32,500 nt of DNA from Tubiluchus corallicola (GCA_030141605.1 JAQGDQ010001232.1:1-32500); one strand, 5' to 3'; counted from the stretch's first letter, positions 10,625 through 20,344 are shown. Numbers and translations: made by a program. The notes: a model not told the origin generated them from the sequence alone.

Positions 10625-11192
10625 GAAAGGAAACATACTATTTTTTTCAAAAATGACTTACGTGAAAGAATTATTACGACACAAGGACAATTTCACGTAA
10701 ACGCTAATAGCTCTTCGCTGTTACATTCATTTCACCATTCGCTAGTTAGACGGGCACTAGCGCCTGCATTTCGGAAACGCATTGCACAAGAAACAAGTGC
10801 TATACCTCTCAGTTCGGATTTGTTAGCTTGTGACGAACTACACACGTTCGACAGCTCATGCGTGAACACAGCGGTAAATTTGAAATTTGAATGTTTATCC
10901 TAAAACTTGCCTAGTTTTAGTACAGCACACTGAATATGCTACCGTAGCACTGTACTTCAATTTTCGCTTTTGCAAACACGTGCAACACGCTCGTGGAATG
11001 TTCTTGTTGTTGAAAATTGTGTTAGTTTGTGATGTAATCAATAATTGGGCTCGTCCGCCGTTATTAAAGTTTTTAATCTATTATTTAATTATCAGAATCG
11101 CTTTTGCAATATTAATTGTGTTAAAATGTATACTTTCTATCAGACTTGAAAATGGAGTAGTATATGAAAAATCATCCTGTCTTCCTTTAACA
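10625..11192 (+). repeat. Dispersed repeat family D, copy 2, with internal insertion
   Basis: The left part (TTTTTTCAAAAATGACTTAC, GAAAGAATTATTACGACAC) and the right part (TATTAATTGTGTTA, then GACTTGAAAATGGAGTAG and TATGAAAAATCATCCTGTC) are adjacent in the inverted copy at 20345-20535. Here they are separated by roughly 360 bases, part of which matches the copy at 7640. The plus-strand open frame 10887-11219 overlaps this repeat and the next MITE, so it is not treated as a gene. Confidence 0.65.
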
Positions 11193-11709
11193 TTAAAGGG
11201 GAAGAAACTGGAATTTTAAAATTGATCTCAAAACATTTTCCAAACAAAGTTGTATCACTTAGCATTGCCCTTACCTGCTTGAAACACTAATGTAACAAGA
11301 AAAGAACATTCTTAGTAATTTGAAATGTTCGCAGCAACTGGTTAAACGTCACTGGCTCACTATCCCAGTATGCTCCAAAAAACGTCACTGGCTCACCAAA
11401 GGCATATTATTAATCTTTTTGACAAGATAATGAATTTATACATTTGCTTTTTAGGTAAAGTGACCTTTGCTTTGAGTATTTTTTAAATCTTTATATAGTG
11501 CTATTTAAATTTGCTTCAATTTCTTACTCAAAAACTGTCTTTCAAAATGGCTGCATCTAACGGTCATGGCGGCAGTTTAAATTTATAAGTTTTATACAGC
11601 GTTACTGCTAACACAAGCTCTTTGTGCAGAAAGTCTGCATGTAAGTAGCGCAAAATACAAGACGACTTTCTCAACTTTTAATTAAAATTCTGTATATTTG
11701 TCCTTTAAA
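11193..11709 (-). mobile_element. MITE family B, copy with both termini (517 bp)
   Basis: The left end is TTAAAGGGGAAGAAACTGG. The right end reads, reverse-complemented, TTAAAGGACAAATATACAG. The interior matches the full-length copy in the same inverted order (CTTACCTGCTTGAAACAC, CGTCACTGGCTCACC, AAAATGGCTGCATCTAACGG, AAGTTTTATACAGCGTTACT). A short segment around GTCACTGGCTCACTATCCC is duplicated inside. It ends 88 bases before the neuropeptide-like exon. Confidence 0.82.
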
Positions 11710-11797
11710 CTAGCCTGTCTTTCTTTTATGCTGCAATGGTAGACACAGTTTTATAAAACCGAATTATAACTATAAGCAGTAATAATTTCTGTTTCAG

Positions 11798-11979
11798 TGC
11801 TTTGAACCGAACAACGCTGTCAGTCATCTTCCTCTTTGGCATTGTTTTCCTCTCATCAAGTGCGCATGCGTTGAACATTTACAAGCTGTACGGACATGGG
11901 CTGACCAAAAGATCTAGTACCATTGACGAGTTGTTGCGGATGTACGGTCACTCAGGTGAAGGAAAGAGAGCCAAAGCAG
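11798..11979 (+). CDS. Neuropeptide-precursor-like exon
   Basis: The exon is bounded by a strong acceptor (TAATTTCTGTTTCAG) and a strong donor (AAAGCAG|GTATGAG); it enters in phase 2 and exits in phase 1. It has 60 full codons. Residues 7-18 are a hydrophobic core (LSVIFLFGIVFL) followed by SSSAHA, a good signal-peptidase site (A-H-A before L25). Two peptides follow: LNIYKLYGHGLT (25-36) ending at KR 37-38, and SSTIDELLRMYGHSGE (39-54) ending at GKR 55-57, the glycine being a potential amide donor. The two share the core [KR][LM]YGH, so they look like internal paralogues. There are no cysteines. The initiator Met must lie in an upstream exon that I could not identify; the TTG at 11802 is not proposed as a start. 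The layout is that of a secreted, proprotein-convertase-processed peptide precursor. I do not recognise the family, and product and amidation are inference. Confidence 0.72.
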
Positions 11980-12440
11980 GTATGAGCATAGAAACATTAC
12001 AATCTTAGTCAGAAATTGACCACATTTGATTCCTTAAATCCTCGTACATTAGTCTGAGGTCGCTGAGAAAGCTTAGTTCAGTTCAAACATACATCCGTCC
12101 TTTGTAAATCTTAATTTCAGAAGAAATATAACTACGACAACGGTACTTTTGCGTTTCTTTTTCTGTTATATAATCATATACACATAATTTTTCTTACATT
12201 ATTACATTATACACAGTAAATAACTGTATATTATTATCATTTTATTTAATTCGTAACTAATTATTGTGATACTTATTCATCATCTTCATTTATTATTATT
12301 ATTTTTTTCACTTATGCTATTGTTGTTATGTTTGTTTTTATATTTTTCTTTTTGTTATTGATTTATTTTGATTATTTTATTTAAGTAATCAACAATAATT
12401 GCATCCAGTGTCATCAATTCTTATTTCTGCTATTACAATT
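11980..12440. other. Intron-like AT-rich stretch
   Basis: It follows the donor of the neuropeptide-like exon and is dominated by T-rich, low-complexity sequence without a frame. The distal part is probably the 3' UTR of the LINE tail that follows. Confidence 0.5.
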
Positions 12441-12442
12441 TT

Positions 12443-12632
12443 AAATTATAAGGGGTGAGTGACTAGATGACCTACGGTCTTTCCTTGACCCATCTCCACG
12501 AGTAAAGTTATTTTTTTCGTAAAATGGAAATTTGTGACACATTTGGAGAAAATAAATGTCTATGTCTATGTCTATGTCTATGTCTATGTCTATGTCTAAG
12601 TCTACGTCTACGTCTACGTCTATGTCTATGTG
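12443..12632 (+). mobile_element. LINE-like 3' end with (TCTATG)n tail
   Basis: A non-coding block (GGGGTGAGTGACTAGATGAC, then CCACGAGTAAAGTT) ends in AATAAA and then about a dozen 6-bp units TCTATG, the last few being TCTACG. A microsatellite tail in place of poly-A is known from several non-LTR clades such as RTE. No coding part is attached. The MSMSMS and IDIDID open frames here are only the hexamer repeat. Confidence 0.6.
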
Positions 12633-12689
12633 GCTAAGCTGGACAAAAGAATATCTGTTCTTATCTAAGGCCATGTTCTACAATTATTT

Positions 12690-13002
12690 ACGGCGCGTTC
12701 AGACTAGCGAGTTTTCTGTGGCGAGTTTTCTTTCCGACAGCAAACTCAGAAATGTGAACTGCTTCGCTAGTTAGATCGTTACTGTCTTGAAGTTACTGTA
12801 CACTCTCCGTGAGTTTCCGCGAGTTGAGTTACTGTCTAGTGTGAACACTTTGGCGAGTTAGTCTCGACACTTTTCACAGTGAATCGAGGTGAGAGTCAAC
12901 TCGGGCTTACTGTCAGAGAGTAACTCACAGCAAGTTTTGTTCTTTAGTCTGAACACGTTAGTGAGTTACTTGGCAACAAAGCTCGCTAGTGTGAGCGAGC
13001 TG
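12690..13002. mobile_element. MITE with GACTAGCGAG / CACTAGCGAG ends
   Basis: The left edge GCGCGTTCAGACTAGCGAG and the right edge, reverse-complemented GCTCGCTCACACTAGCGAG, form an imperfect terminal inverted repeat. Inside, related motifs (TCTAGTGTGAACAC, TTAGTCTGAACACG, GCGAGTT) recur in both orientations, giving a foldback character. It is non-coding. The exact ends and the target duplication are not certain. Confidence 0.65.
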
Positions 13003-13403
13003 TTACGATTGATTCTATGCTGGACATGACACCACTTGTTATCGAAACATCCACATTTAGTTGTACAAGTTTTATCGAAAATTTTTATCTAATATTTTCT
13101 GTAATTAGTTATATAAACACATATTTACAAAATTTATAACTATTAACACAGCACTGTGTCCACACATGCAAAATGAGGTATTATCAACTTATGACAGTCA
13201 TATGCTAACATTATCAAATTAATTTGTCCAGCCTATTTAGTACTATGTGCAGTGCACATCTTAGAATTATTATTAAAGTAAAGGTTAGTATCGCTATTGA
13301 AGAAATAGCGTTACTAAAACAATCATTTTCACGGGATTCTCGTAGATTTTTGAAGTAGCGTAAACAAGCGTCTAGTCGATGATTTTACCAACTTTCCATG
13401 CAT

Positions 13404-13472
13404 CAGTGATATCCCAACTAGCTGAAGCCAATGCGCATGCGCAGCTTGTACTAGTTGAATTAACGTCTCACT
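13404..13472. repeat. Short foldback with NRF1-like palindrome
   Basis: CATCAGTGATATCCCAACTAG is partly mirrored by CTAGTTGAATTAACG then TCTCACTGATG, giving a stem of about 20 bases around a loop holding AATGCGCATGCGCAG. The central TGCGCATGCGC matches the known consensus of NRF1 sites. It may be a very small MITE. Confidence 0.5.
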
Positions 13473-13500
13473 GATGTGGATTTATTTCAAAGACGCACAG

Positions 13501-13529
13501 AAGAGGAGATTCCAAAGAGACGATCCTAA
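13501..13529 (+). CDS. Speculative terminal exon of the peptide precursor
   Basis: An acceptor-like AAGACGCACAG ends at 13500. Two bases here would complete the phase-1 codon left by the exon ending at 11979. The frame then reads acidic residues, PKRRS and a TAA at 13527. A second acceptor at 13492 is also in phase and gives a different short tail ending TGA at 13534. Both are short enough to be chance, and no polyadenylation signal follows closely. Confidence 0.12.
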
Positions 13530-13622
13530 TTTGTGATCTCTAAATTGGAATCGCTGACCATTTGCAGTAAGAACAGTAGCAGAGTAGAACGCTAAATGCA
13601 TACAATATGCGATATTCCTGAA

Positions 13623-14312
13623 TTCAGGAAAAGTCAAGTCTTCTGGAAAGTTAGACTTATTTAAATGCTCGCGAAAATGTTAGAAGGATTTATAACAAAA
13701 TTGCAATAAGCGCCTCGTGTAATTAGTAAAATCACTATAAAGTCGCGATCACTTCATGCTTAGGCGCTCCCATTTTCAATACCCATTTTTCTTCCAATGA
13801 CGTCATTCGTCATTTTACTGATTTTACTATTATCACTTAAACTTAGAAAAATATAACGAAAAAATTTCCACAAAGGTGCCTATAAAGCATAAATTTAAGA
13901 TATACAACCTCTGAATAATAATTTTCAGGCGTGGTGGTTGTCACCATTCATTTGAATATTGTGACGTAACCGGGAGACTTCTTGAGTTTTCGTAAGAGCA
14001 TCGTAGCTTTCCCTAAGCGTACGTGCTGCTTGAACTAACTCAAACTTCTGCAGCTTACCTAACATTAACTGTAAAAACTTATTAAACTTTTGATGAAAAG
14101 TGCTAGTGCGCTGCTTTTCTTCAGGGTGAATGACGTCATTGGAAGAACAATGGGAACAATGGGAGCACACAGGCATGAAGTGATCACAATCTTAAAGTGA
14201 TTTTACTAATTACACGAGGCGCTCATTGCAGCTTTATTACTAAATCCTTCTAGCATTTTTCCCGAACATTGAAATAAGCCTAACCTCCTAGAAAACTTGA
14301 CTTTTCCTTTAA
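13623..14312. mobile_element. Family E element with ~180-bp inverted arms (690 bp)
   Basis: The left arm (13623-13810) and right arm (14130-14312) are long, good inverted repeats: GGAAAAGTCAAG, TGTTAGAAGGATTTA, GCGCCTCGTGTAATTAG, GATCACTTCATGC and CCAATGACGTCATTC recur in order in both. The right terminus reads TTAAAGGAAAAGTCAAG, resembling family B ends, which suggests the same TTAA-type mobilisation. A second, partial copy lies at 18280-18699. The interior holds a small minus-strand ORF listed separately. Confidence 0.88.
13925..14176 (-). CDS. Small ORF inside the family E element
   Basis: An 83-codon minus-strand frame starts within the right arm and crosses the element's unique interior. 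The arm-derived N-terminus includes CSHCSHCSS. The interior encodes an amphipathic, helix-like stretch (FHQKFNKFLQLMLGKLQKFE, then ARTLRESYDALTKTQEVSRL) with mixed codon use unlike the surrounding low-complexity frames. The other family E copy lacks this interior, so the segment could be captured host coding sequence or a decayed element protein. No family is recognised and there is no evidence of expression. Confidence 0.35.
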   Translation of the reverse strand: MPVCSHCSHCSSNDVIHPEEKQRTSTFHQKFNKFLQLMLGKLQKFELVQAARTLRESYDALTKTQEVSRLRHNIQMNGDNHHA

Positions 14313-14924
14313 ATATACTGCAAGATATTGCTGTTTTCATTAATACGTTTACCAACACATCAGCACGTGATATATCAGTGTAAACAACTACTAATTAGAG
14401 AATGAACCGCGCCATTTAACACAATTTGTTTAAGAGTCTGCGCTAATTAACACTCCTCATTATATTTGCCCTGCGCAATTTAATAGCAATTCTGTTCATT
14501 ATCGAATTTAAAAAATCAAATATCGCTAGCCGATTTCACGATCGTACAAAAATCTTCAAAATCGTTTAATTAATAAATTAATGGTAATGAGGAAGAAGTT
14601 AATTAATACTGACACGGATGCTAATTATCTGTGCAAATTTGCTGCTTTCGTTTCCAGCTTTGATTATGGCAGCTCAGTTCGCATTACAGCAACATAAACG
14701 TTTTGATGAAGATTTATACGACTAGGATTTATTGGCTGAATATACAAGTAGTAGAAGAGATATTATTTTTAATTAAGGACATTAAAGTCTTATTAAAACT
14801 GCTTTTAGTGAAGCTGACTTGAGCTGAATGATAATCAGCAAATCAGAATGAAACTATCCATCCTTACTCCACGGTACAACTGAACAACTCATTATCATTG
14901 CTATATATACTGATACTATCTGAA
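14313..14924. other. No gene recognised
   Basis: AT-rich sequence between two transposon families. I found no exon, RNA or repeat signal. Confidence 0.55.
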
Positions 14925-15316
14925 TAACCTTTTCACAGTTTCGTTGTGCGCACGCGCAGTTGCTGTAGGTCAAAGGTTAAGTGTACGACAGCAGCGCGTC
15001 TTAACTACAACCGTCACGTGACGTGTATGTAAAGCAAAACCGGCTACCGCATCAGTTCAGTTACATCAGTTGTTTTATTTGGACTTTATTTAATTATGCA
15101 TTAATTTGTGCGTAGAGTGATTCACTAACAGGATCTTGCTTAGGAACAAGAAAAAAATGAACTAGGTAAGGCTCTAGCTAAGCTGTTAAAACTGATACTG
15201 TTACACCAGCATGGGCTGCGAGGCGTTGTCAAGGGTACACAAATGCGTTGTCTGGTACACTTAACCTTTGACCTTTTCACGATCGTCATCAATCGCTGGA
15301 ACTGCGAAAAGGCTTA
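14925..15316 (+). mobile_element. MITE family A, copy 1 (392 bp)
   Basis: The ends are TAACCTTTTCACAGTTTCG and, reverse-complemented, TAAGCCTTTTCGCAGTTCC. Sub-terminal GTCAAAGGTTAAGTGTAC at the left is mirrored by GTACACTTAACCTTTGACC at the right, so the arms have a second inverted block. The interior contains AGGATCTTGCTTAGGAACAAG and ATGAACTAGGTAAGGCTCTAG, shared with the other copies. The outermost TA on each side would fit the TA target duplication of Tc1/mariner-type elements. There is no ORF. Confidence 0.92.
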
Positions 15317-15362
15317 TTTGTGTTATTTGATTTTACTAAAAACAGTTCTACTGTAAGCAGTC

Positions 15363-16597
15363 AAGAAAATAGAACTGTTTGCATTGTTCGTGAATCCTTC
15401 TAATCCAAGAAAATAGAACTGTTTGCATTGTTCGTGAATCCTTCTAATCCAAGAAAATAGAACTGTTTGCATTGTTCGTGAATCCTTCTTATCCAAGAAA
15501 ATAGAACTGTTTGCATTGTTCGTGAATCCTTCTAATCCAAGAAAATAGAACTGTTTGCATTGTTCGTGAATCCTTCTTATCCAAGAAAATAGAACTGTTT
15601 GCATTGTTCGTGAATCCTTCTAATCCATGAAAATAGGACTGTTTGCATTGTTCGTGAATTCTTCTAATCCAAGAAAATAGAACTGTTTGCATTGTTCGTG
15701 AATCCTTCTTATCCAAGAAAATAGAACTGTTTGCATTGTTCGTGAATCCTTCTAATCCATGAAAATAGAACTGTTTGCATTGTTCGTGAATCCTTCTAAT
15801 CCAAGAAAATAGAACTGTTTGCATTGTTCGTGAATCCTTCTAATCCAAGAAAATAGAACTGTTTGCATTGTTCGTGAATCCTTCTTATCCAAGAAAATAG
15901 AACTGTTTGCATTGTTCGTGAATCCTTCTAATCCAAGAAAATAGAACTGTTTGCATTGTTCGTGAATCCTTCTTATCCAAGAAAATAGAACTGTTTGCAT
16001 TGTTCGTGAATCCTTCTAATCCATGAAAATAGGACTGTTTGCATTGTTCGTGAATTCTTCTAATCCAAGAAAATAGAACTGTTTGCATTGTTCGTGAATC
16101 CTTCTTATCCAAGAAAATAGAACTGTTTGCATTGTTCGTGAATCCTTCTAATCCATGAAAATAGAACTGTTTGCATTGTTCGTGAATCCTTCTAATTCAA
16201 GAAAATAGAACTGTTTGCATTGTTCGTGAATCCTTCTAATCCAAGAAAATAGAACTGTTTGCATTGTTCGTGAATCCTTCTAATCCAAGAAAATAGAACT
16301 GTTTGCATTGTTCGTGAATCCTTCTAATCCAAGAAAATACAACTGTTTGCATTGTTCGTGTATCCTTCTAATCCAAGAAAATAGAACTGTTTGCATTGTT
16401 CGTGAATCCTTCTAATCCAAGAAAATAGAACTGTTTGCATTGTTCGTGAATCCTTCTAATCCAAGAAAATAGAACTGTTTGCATTGTTCGTGAATCCTTC
16501 TAATCCAAGAAAATAGAACTGTTTGCATTGTTCGTGAATCCTTCTAATCCAAGAAAATAGAACTGTTTGCATTGTTCGTGAATCCTTCTTATCCAAG
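15363..16597. repeat. 44-bp minisatellite, about 28 units
   Basis: Units repeat every 44 bases (GAAAATAGAACTG, TTTGCATTGTTCGTG, AATCCTTCTAATCCAA). A variant CTTCTTATCC and a marked unit (CCATGAAAATAGGACTG with GAATTCTTC) recur at the same relative positions 396 bases apart (15625 and 16021), showing a 9-unit higher-order duplication. Since 44 is not a multiple of three, a minus-strand frame cycles through all three phases and yields a 44-residue pseudo-repeat; I treat those long frames as artefacts. Confidence 0.97.
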
Positions 16598-17250
16598 CTA
16601 TTTCGACATTGTTTGCGTAATCTCAGAGTAGCCCCACGAGTACCCCCACACCCTGAAATTACAATAAACTTACAAGCGAAATTACAACAAATTACAACAT
16701 GTACCTTTCTTAAAGGGAACTTTGCACTCCCTCGTTGCAATTTGACATGATGTTTTTGAAAACTCGGTTTCGTAATAACTTCATAAGCCGCAAGGCTTCC
16801 TCCAAATAACAGTCTACAAAAATGGAGCCATTGACTGGAAACTATTATATCTCCTAACCTGTGCCTATGCTTTTGTGAATACAGAAATTACTTGTACCCA
16901 CACGGAAATATTAAATATAATAAAAACACACCTTGTGCCCACCGGCTGTTCTGATAATATTAAAAATATTATCGGAGGTGGTAACGAAAACCAAGGTGGA
17001 AAACCCTCCCCTTGTGAGTAACTAATCGCTTATGTCAGCACAACACTGGTAATGATAATCACAGGTCTGGGAAATCAACTTCAAAACTGCGTATCATAAT
17101 TAATATCGATGAAACGATTAATTTTGCAGTTATGCAAAAATAGTGATTATGACAGCAATGATGATGGTTATTCATTAAGTAATTGTGCGCTACAAACAAC
17201 CTACAAAAACAATTCAGGAAATGGATAATTCCTATAAACGTAACAACGAT
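16598..17250. other. No gene recognised
   Basis: Unique-looking sequence between the 44-bp array and the GAT microsatellite. A small foldback (TAATATTAAAAATATTATC) near 16955 is the only structure noticed. Confidence 0.55.
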
Positions 17251-17255
17251 TATTA

Positions 17256-17477
17256 TTATTATAATGATGGTGATGATCATGATGATGATGATGACGGTGA
17301 TGGTTATTATAACGACGAGGACGACAATATTTATGGTAGCATTGATGATAATCATGATGGTGACGACGAGGATGATGATGATATTGATGATTATGATGAT
17401 GACGATGATGATGACGATGACGACGACGACGATGATGATGATAGTGATGACGACTATGCTGATAATGATGGTGGTGG

Positions 17478-17508
<31 letters not shown>

Positions 17509-17520
17509 AATAATAATGAT
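17256..17520. repeat. Imperfect GAT/GAC trinucleotide microsatellite
   Basis: A long run of ATG/GAT and GAC triplets is interrupted by AAT and GGT. It reads as poly-Asp, poly-Met or poly-Ile depending on frame and strand. No flanking coding context supports a genuine acidic protein. Confidence 0.95.
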
Positions 17521-18279
17521 ATTGATAAATTCAAATGGTAGGTTAGTTTGTAATTTCTCTCCCCCTCTTTTCTTGAGGATTTCTTGCGAAATGTGAACAT
17601 ATATATATTAGCTCGGATACACATGCGTTTTAATGTAACATAATATATCTTAACGTAACATAACGCAATGAAATTTGACGTTATGTAATGTAATACGTAT
17701 GTTAATGCAACTTATTTCAACATAGCCTACAAAATTCCTTATTGTCGTTGTTTATTACAACAGTTATTCCATCTTCGACAATCTTAAATAGATTATGAAA
17801 ATGTAGCAAAACTCTAATACCATAACTCAATTATCGCATCATGTTTGTGAGATACAAGTAAAAGCGGCGCACCGTCAAACCTTTTAGCAGTTTCATTCTC
17901 TGGTTGGTTATTTTTGTAGAAAGTCAATTTTTGTTGTGAAATTTCTAACATTCATCTCAGAAAAATTGCATTAAGCAACGCAGCTAAGTGTGTGTAATAC
18001 ATATAGAGCTTCTTTAGTATATTAAGTGTACTTGCGTAGGATGATAACCAATGCGAGTATTGCCGTTACCGTAACCCGATTAGGTTGTAATGCACCTGGT
18101 CCCCATCGAGCAACAATCTGAACTCGTTGAACCTGAATATTACCATATGCGTCTTCGTCGAGTGAGGATTCGCATTAGTTGCTACAAACTCTCAAAAATG
18201 ATATTATTATTATAATAATGAGCTTTTGCTTTAAGCTGTGACCTCTTCTTAACTTCTCAGTAGAAGTCAGACTGCTTAA
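17521..18279. other. No gene recognised
   Basis: It includes a simple region rich in TAACATAACG-type words (about 17630-17720). Otherwise it is unique-looking AT-rich sequence with no exon signals I trust. Confidence 0.5.
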
Positions 18280-18699
18280 TTAAAGGAAATGTCAAGCCTT
18301 CTAGGAGGTTAGGCTTATTTCAATGTTCACAAAAAATGTTAGAAGGATTTATTAATAAACTATCAATAAACGCCTCGCGTAACTAGTAAATTACTTCATG
18401 CTTGGGTGCTTTTTTACCCATTTTAATACCCATTGTTCTTCCAATGACGTCATTCGTTTTGAATAAAAGTAGCGCACTGTCATTCTTCGTCAAAGGTATA
18501 ATAAGATTTTGCAAAAAAATAGATAGCTAATTTTGTAGTATTTTTGCGTGAGCATTATGTAAGCCGTAGATGTGGCAGTATATTTTAAATTTATGCTTTA
18601 TAGGCAGTTCTTTTCAAATTTCTTTATTATATTTTTCTTAGTTCCAGTGATAACAGTAAAAAAAACTCAACATACTGAGTAAATTGTTCTTTCTTTTAA
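18280..18699. mobile_element. Family E element, partial inverted copy (420 bp)
   Basis: It begins TTAAAGGAAATGTCAAGCC and runs through TTAGAAGGATTTATTAATA, GCGCCTCGCGTAACTAG-like sequence, TTACTTCATGCTTGG and CCAATGACGTCATTCG, matching the arms of 13623-14312. At 18570-18665 it matches, inverted, the interior at 13823-13905 (GCCTATAAAGCATAAATTT). It ends near CTTTTAA without a full second arm, and it lacks the interior ORF. Confidence 0.8.
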
Positions 18700-19200
18700 G
18701 GCGCTCTTGGCCTGTAAGCTTTCATATGATATTTTGTCTGATTTGAATGTGGTATGTAGCGTCGACGTCATTTTTGCTTATACGTTTGTATGTTTATCTG
18801 TAAGTTCGTTTGTTTTCGAAATTCCTTTCGTATTTTATTGCGTGTTTTCTACAATTTTTTTTTTATTTTTCGTCTTCCCTGTCGTTTCTTTTTAGTTTTT
18901 TCCTACTTCGCTTCTTTTTTTTCATTGCTTTCATTTTTTATTCACTTCTTTCTTCCCCTTTTCGTTTATTTGTTGGTTTGCATCTCGTTCACTCCACTTG
19001 CTCTCTCTCCTAGCACTCTCATGAATAATGTTTCTCAGTCCAAATCAATATTCTTGTGAATTAACTAATATCAGACGACCTACTCAGCCAGCAGATCGTA
19101 ACACATGAACTCTTGCAAAGTCACCATCCTATAATATTATACAGAAACATATCCGAAAAATTCAAAACTGATCACCCATTTTGCTTTACTATCGTTAGTT
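18700..19200. other. Pyrimidine-rich, T/C low-complexity stretch
   Basis: From about 18780 to 19015 the plus strand is dominated by TTTC/TTTT words. The overlapping Phe/Ser/Leu-rich frames are explained by composition, not by a gene. Confidence 0.7.
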
Positions 19201-19218
19201 TATTACAGTAGTTTTAAC

Positions 19219-19455
19219 TGTTTAAGAAATGAAATCGAAGACGAATTACACTTTGTTAGAAAATGTCCATATTACAGTGATCTTAGAGGAAAATTATATA
19301 ATCACATCAATGTAATTAAACCAGAATTTTTCCTTATGAGCGATGCTGACAAATTTCTATCCTTGATGGGAAGTAATGATTTAGAAGTAATTAAGATATT
19401 TATTGATAATGTTGAAAAAGGGTTTTTAAGGCACGATGAACAATATACTATATAA
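19219..19455 (+). pseudogene. LINE ORF2 C-terminus
   Basis: The frame reads NEIEDELHFVRKCPYYSDLR, then a segment with PEFFLMSDADKFLSL and NDLEVIKIFIDNVEK, ending at TAA 19453-19455. An acidic EDE.HF...CP.Y motif followed by a KF.xL helix is characteristic of the extreme C-terminus of many non-LTR reverse transcriptase ORFs. The C..H..C residues may form a zinc-knuckle-like site. Upstream sequence is not LINE-like, so the copy is 5'-truncated just before this point. It aligns with the minus-strand fragment at 8328-8525. Confidence 0.82.
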
Positions 19456-19690
19456 TGATCATTTCATCGAAAATGAGGCCTAATGAATAACAATTTATTT
19501 TAAATACTAGTCATTAAACTTTTTATTTAAATAACTAAAATAAATAACAGGAAGATTTAATAATAATTGTTTTGTTACTAATTGTTTTGCTTGTATATAG
19601 TGTCATTATATTTCAAAATCGAAATTGTATGTACGTCTGTTTTTTCTTGTATTGTATGAATTTTTGACACTAATTAATATCTAAGTACTA
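19456..19690 (+). mobile_element. Probable 3' UTR of the truncated LINE
   Basis: AT-rich sequence directly follows the LINE stop codon, with TGTATTGTATGAATTTTTGA-type words. No clear tail or target duplication was identified, so the right boundary is approximate. Confidence 0.5.
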
Positions 19691-19823
19691 AATCAACTTT
19701 TCGCTTTACAATACCATAGAATTTACTGTTAAATGATTAACCAGCCAATTGACTTTGTAAATGCATTTTTATTATTACTGTTGTTATCAGGTACGTAAGT
19801 TAATCAGCATCTGCTGATTGTAA

Positions 19824-20170
19824 TAAGCCTTGTCACAGTTTCGTTGTGCGCAGTTGCTGTAGGTCAAAGGTTAAGTGTACCACAGCAACGCGTCTCAACT
19901 ACAATCGTGACGTGACATGTGGGTAACGCAAGGCATTAGTTCAGTAACTTCAATTGCTTTACATGGTCTTTACTTATTTATGCATTAGTCTGTGCTTAGA
20001 GTGAGTTACTATCAGGATCTTGCTTGGAAACAAGAAAAAATGAACTAGGTAAGGTTCTAGTTAGCTGTTAAAACTGTTACTATTACAATACCATGGGCTG
20101 CGATGCATGGTACACTTAACCTTTGATCTTTTAACGATCATGACCAATCGTGGAACTGTGAAAAGGCTTA
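19824..20170 (+). mobile_element. MITE family A, copy 2 (347 bp)
   Basis: The ends are TAAGCCTTGTCACAGTTTCG and, reverse-complemented, TAAGCCTTTTCACAGTTCC. The interior is collinear with copy 1 (GTTGCTGTAGGTCAAAGG, AGGATCTTGCTTGGAAACAAG, ATGAACTAGGTAAGGTTCTAG). It is shorter than copy 1 because part of the right arm (the GTTGTCAAGGGTACAC region) is missing. No ORF. Confidence 0.92.
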
Positions 20171-20344
20171 TTGAGTCAATTGCTTTATCAAATCAAGGAT
20201 GATATTAATTGTGATGTCCTTTGTTCTTTTGTTAACACTGCACTCAGCACTTGCACCGTGGAGATACCTGTATCAGACCCAGTCTGTTTTGTAAAATACT
20301 ATATAAATAAAGTTTAAATTAACTTATATCATATAACAAAGACC

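Noticed and set aside
10887-11219. 110-codon plus-strand ORF with hydrophobic stretches
   Set aside because: It overlaps dispersed repeat D and the start of a family B MITE, and it is not preserved in the other repeat D copy.
2949-11979. Joining the exon at 2949-3100 directly to the peptide exon at 11798
   Set aside because: The first exits in phase 1 and the second needs a phase-2 intron, so the frame would break.
12441-12774. MSMSMS and IDIDID frames on opposite strands
   Set aside because: Explained entirely by the (TCTATG)n hexamer tail of a LINE-like 3' end.
15323-16740. Five minus-strand open frames of 75-111 codons with a 44-residue repeat
   Set aside because: They arise because a 44-bp tandem unit cycles through all three phases. 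There is no start context, splice site or non-repeat domain; the sequence reads as ordinary minisatellite.
17059-17596. Poly-Asp, poly-Met and Ile-rich open frames
   Set aside because: They are direct translations of a GAT/GAC microsatellite in different frames and strands.
18707-19059. Three overlapping Phe/Ser/Leu-rich plus-strand frames resembling membrane segments
   Set aside because: A pyrimidine-rich low-complexity tract gives hydrophobic codons in every frame; no gene structure supports any one.
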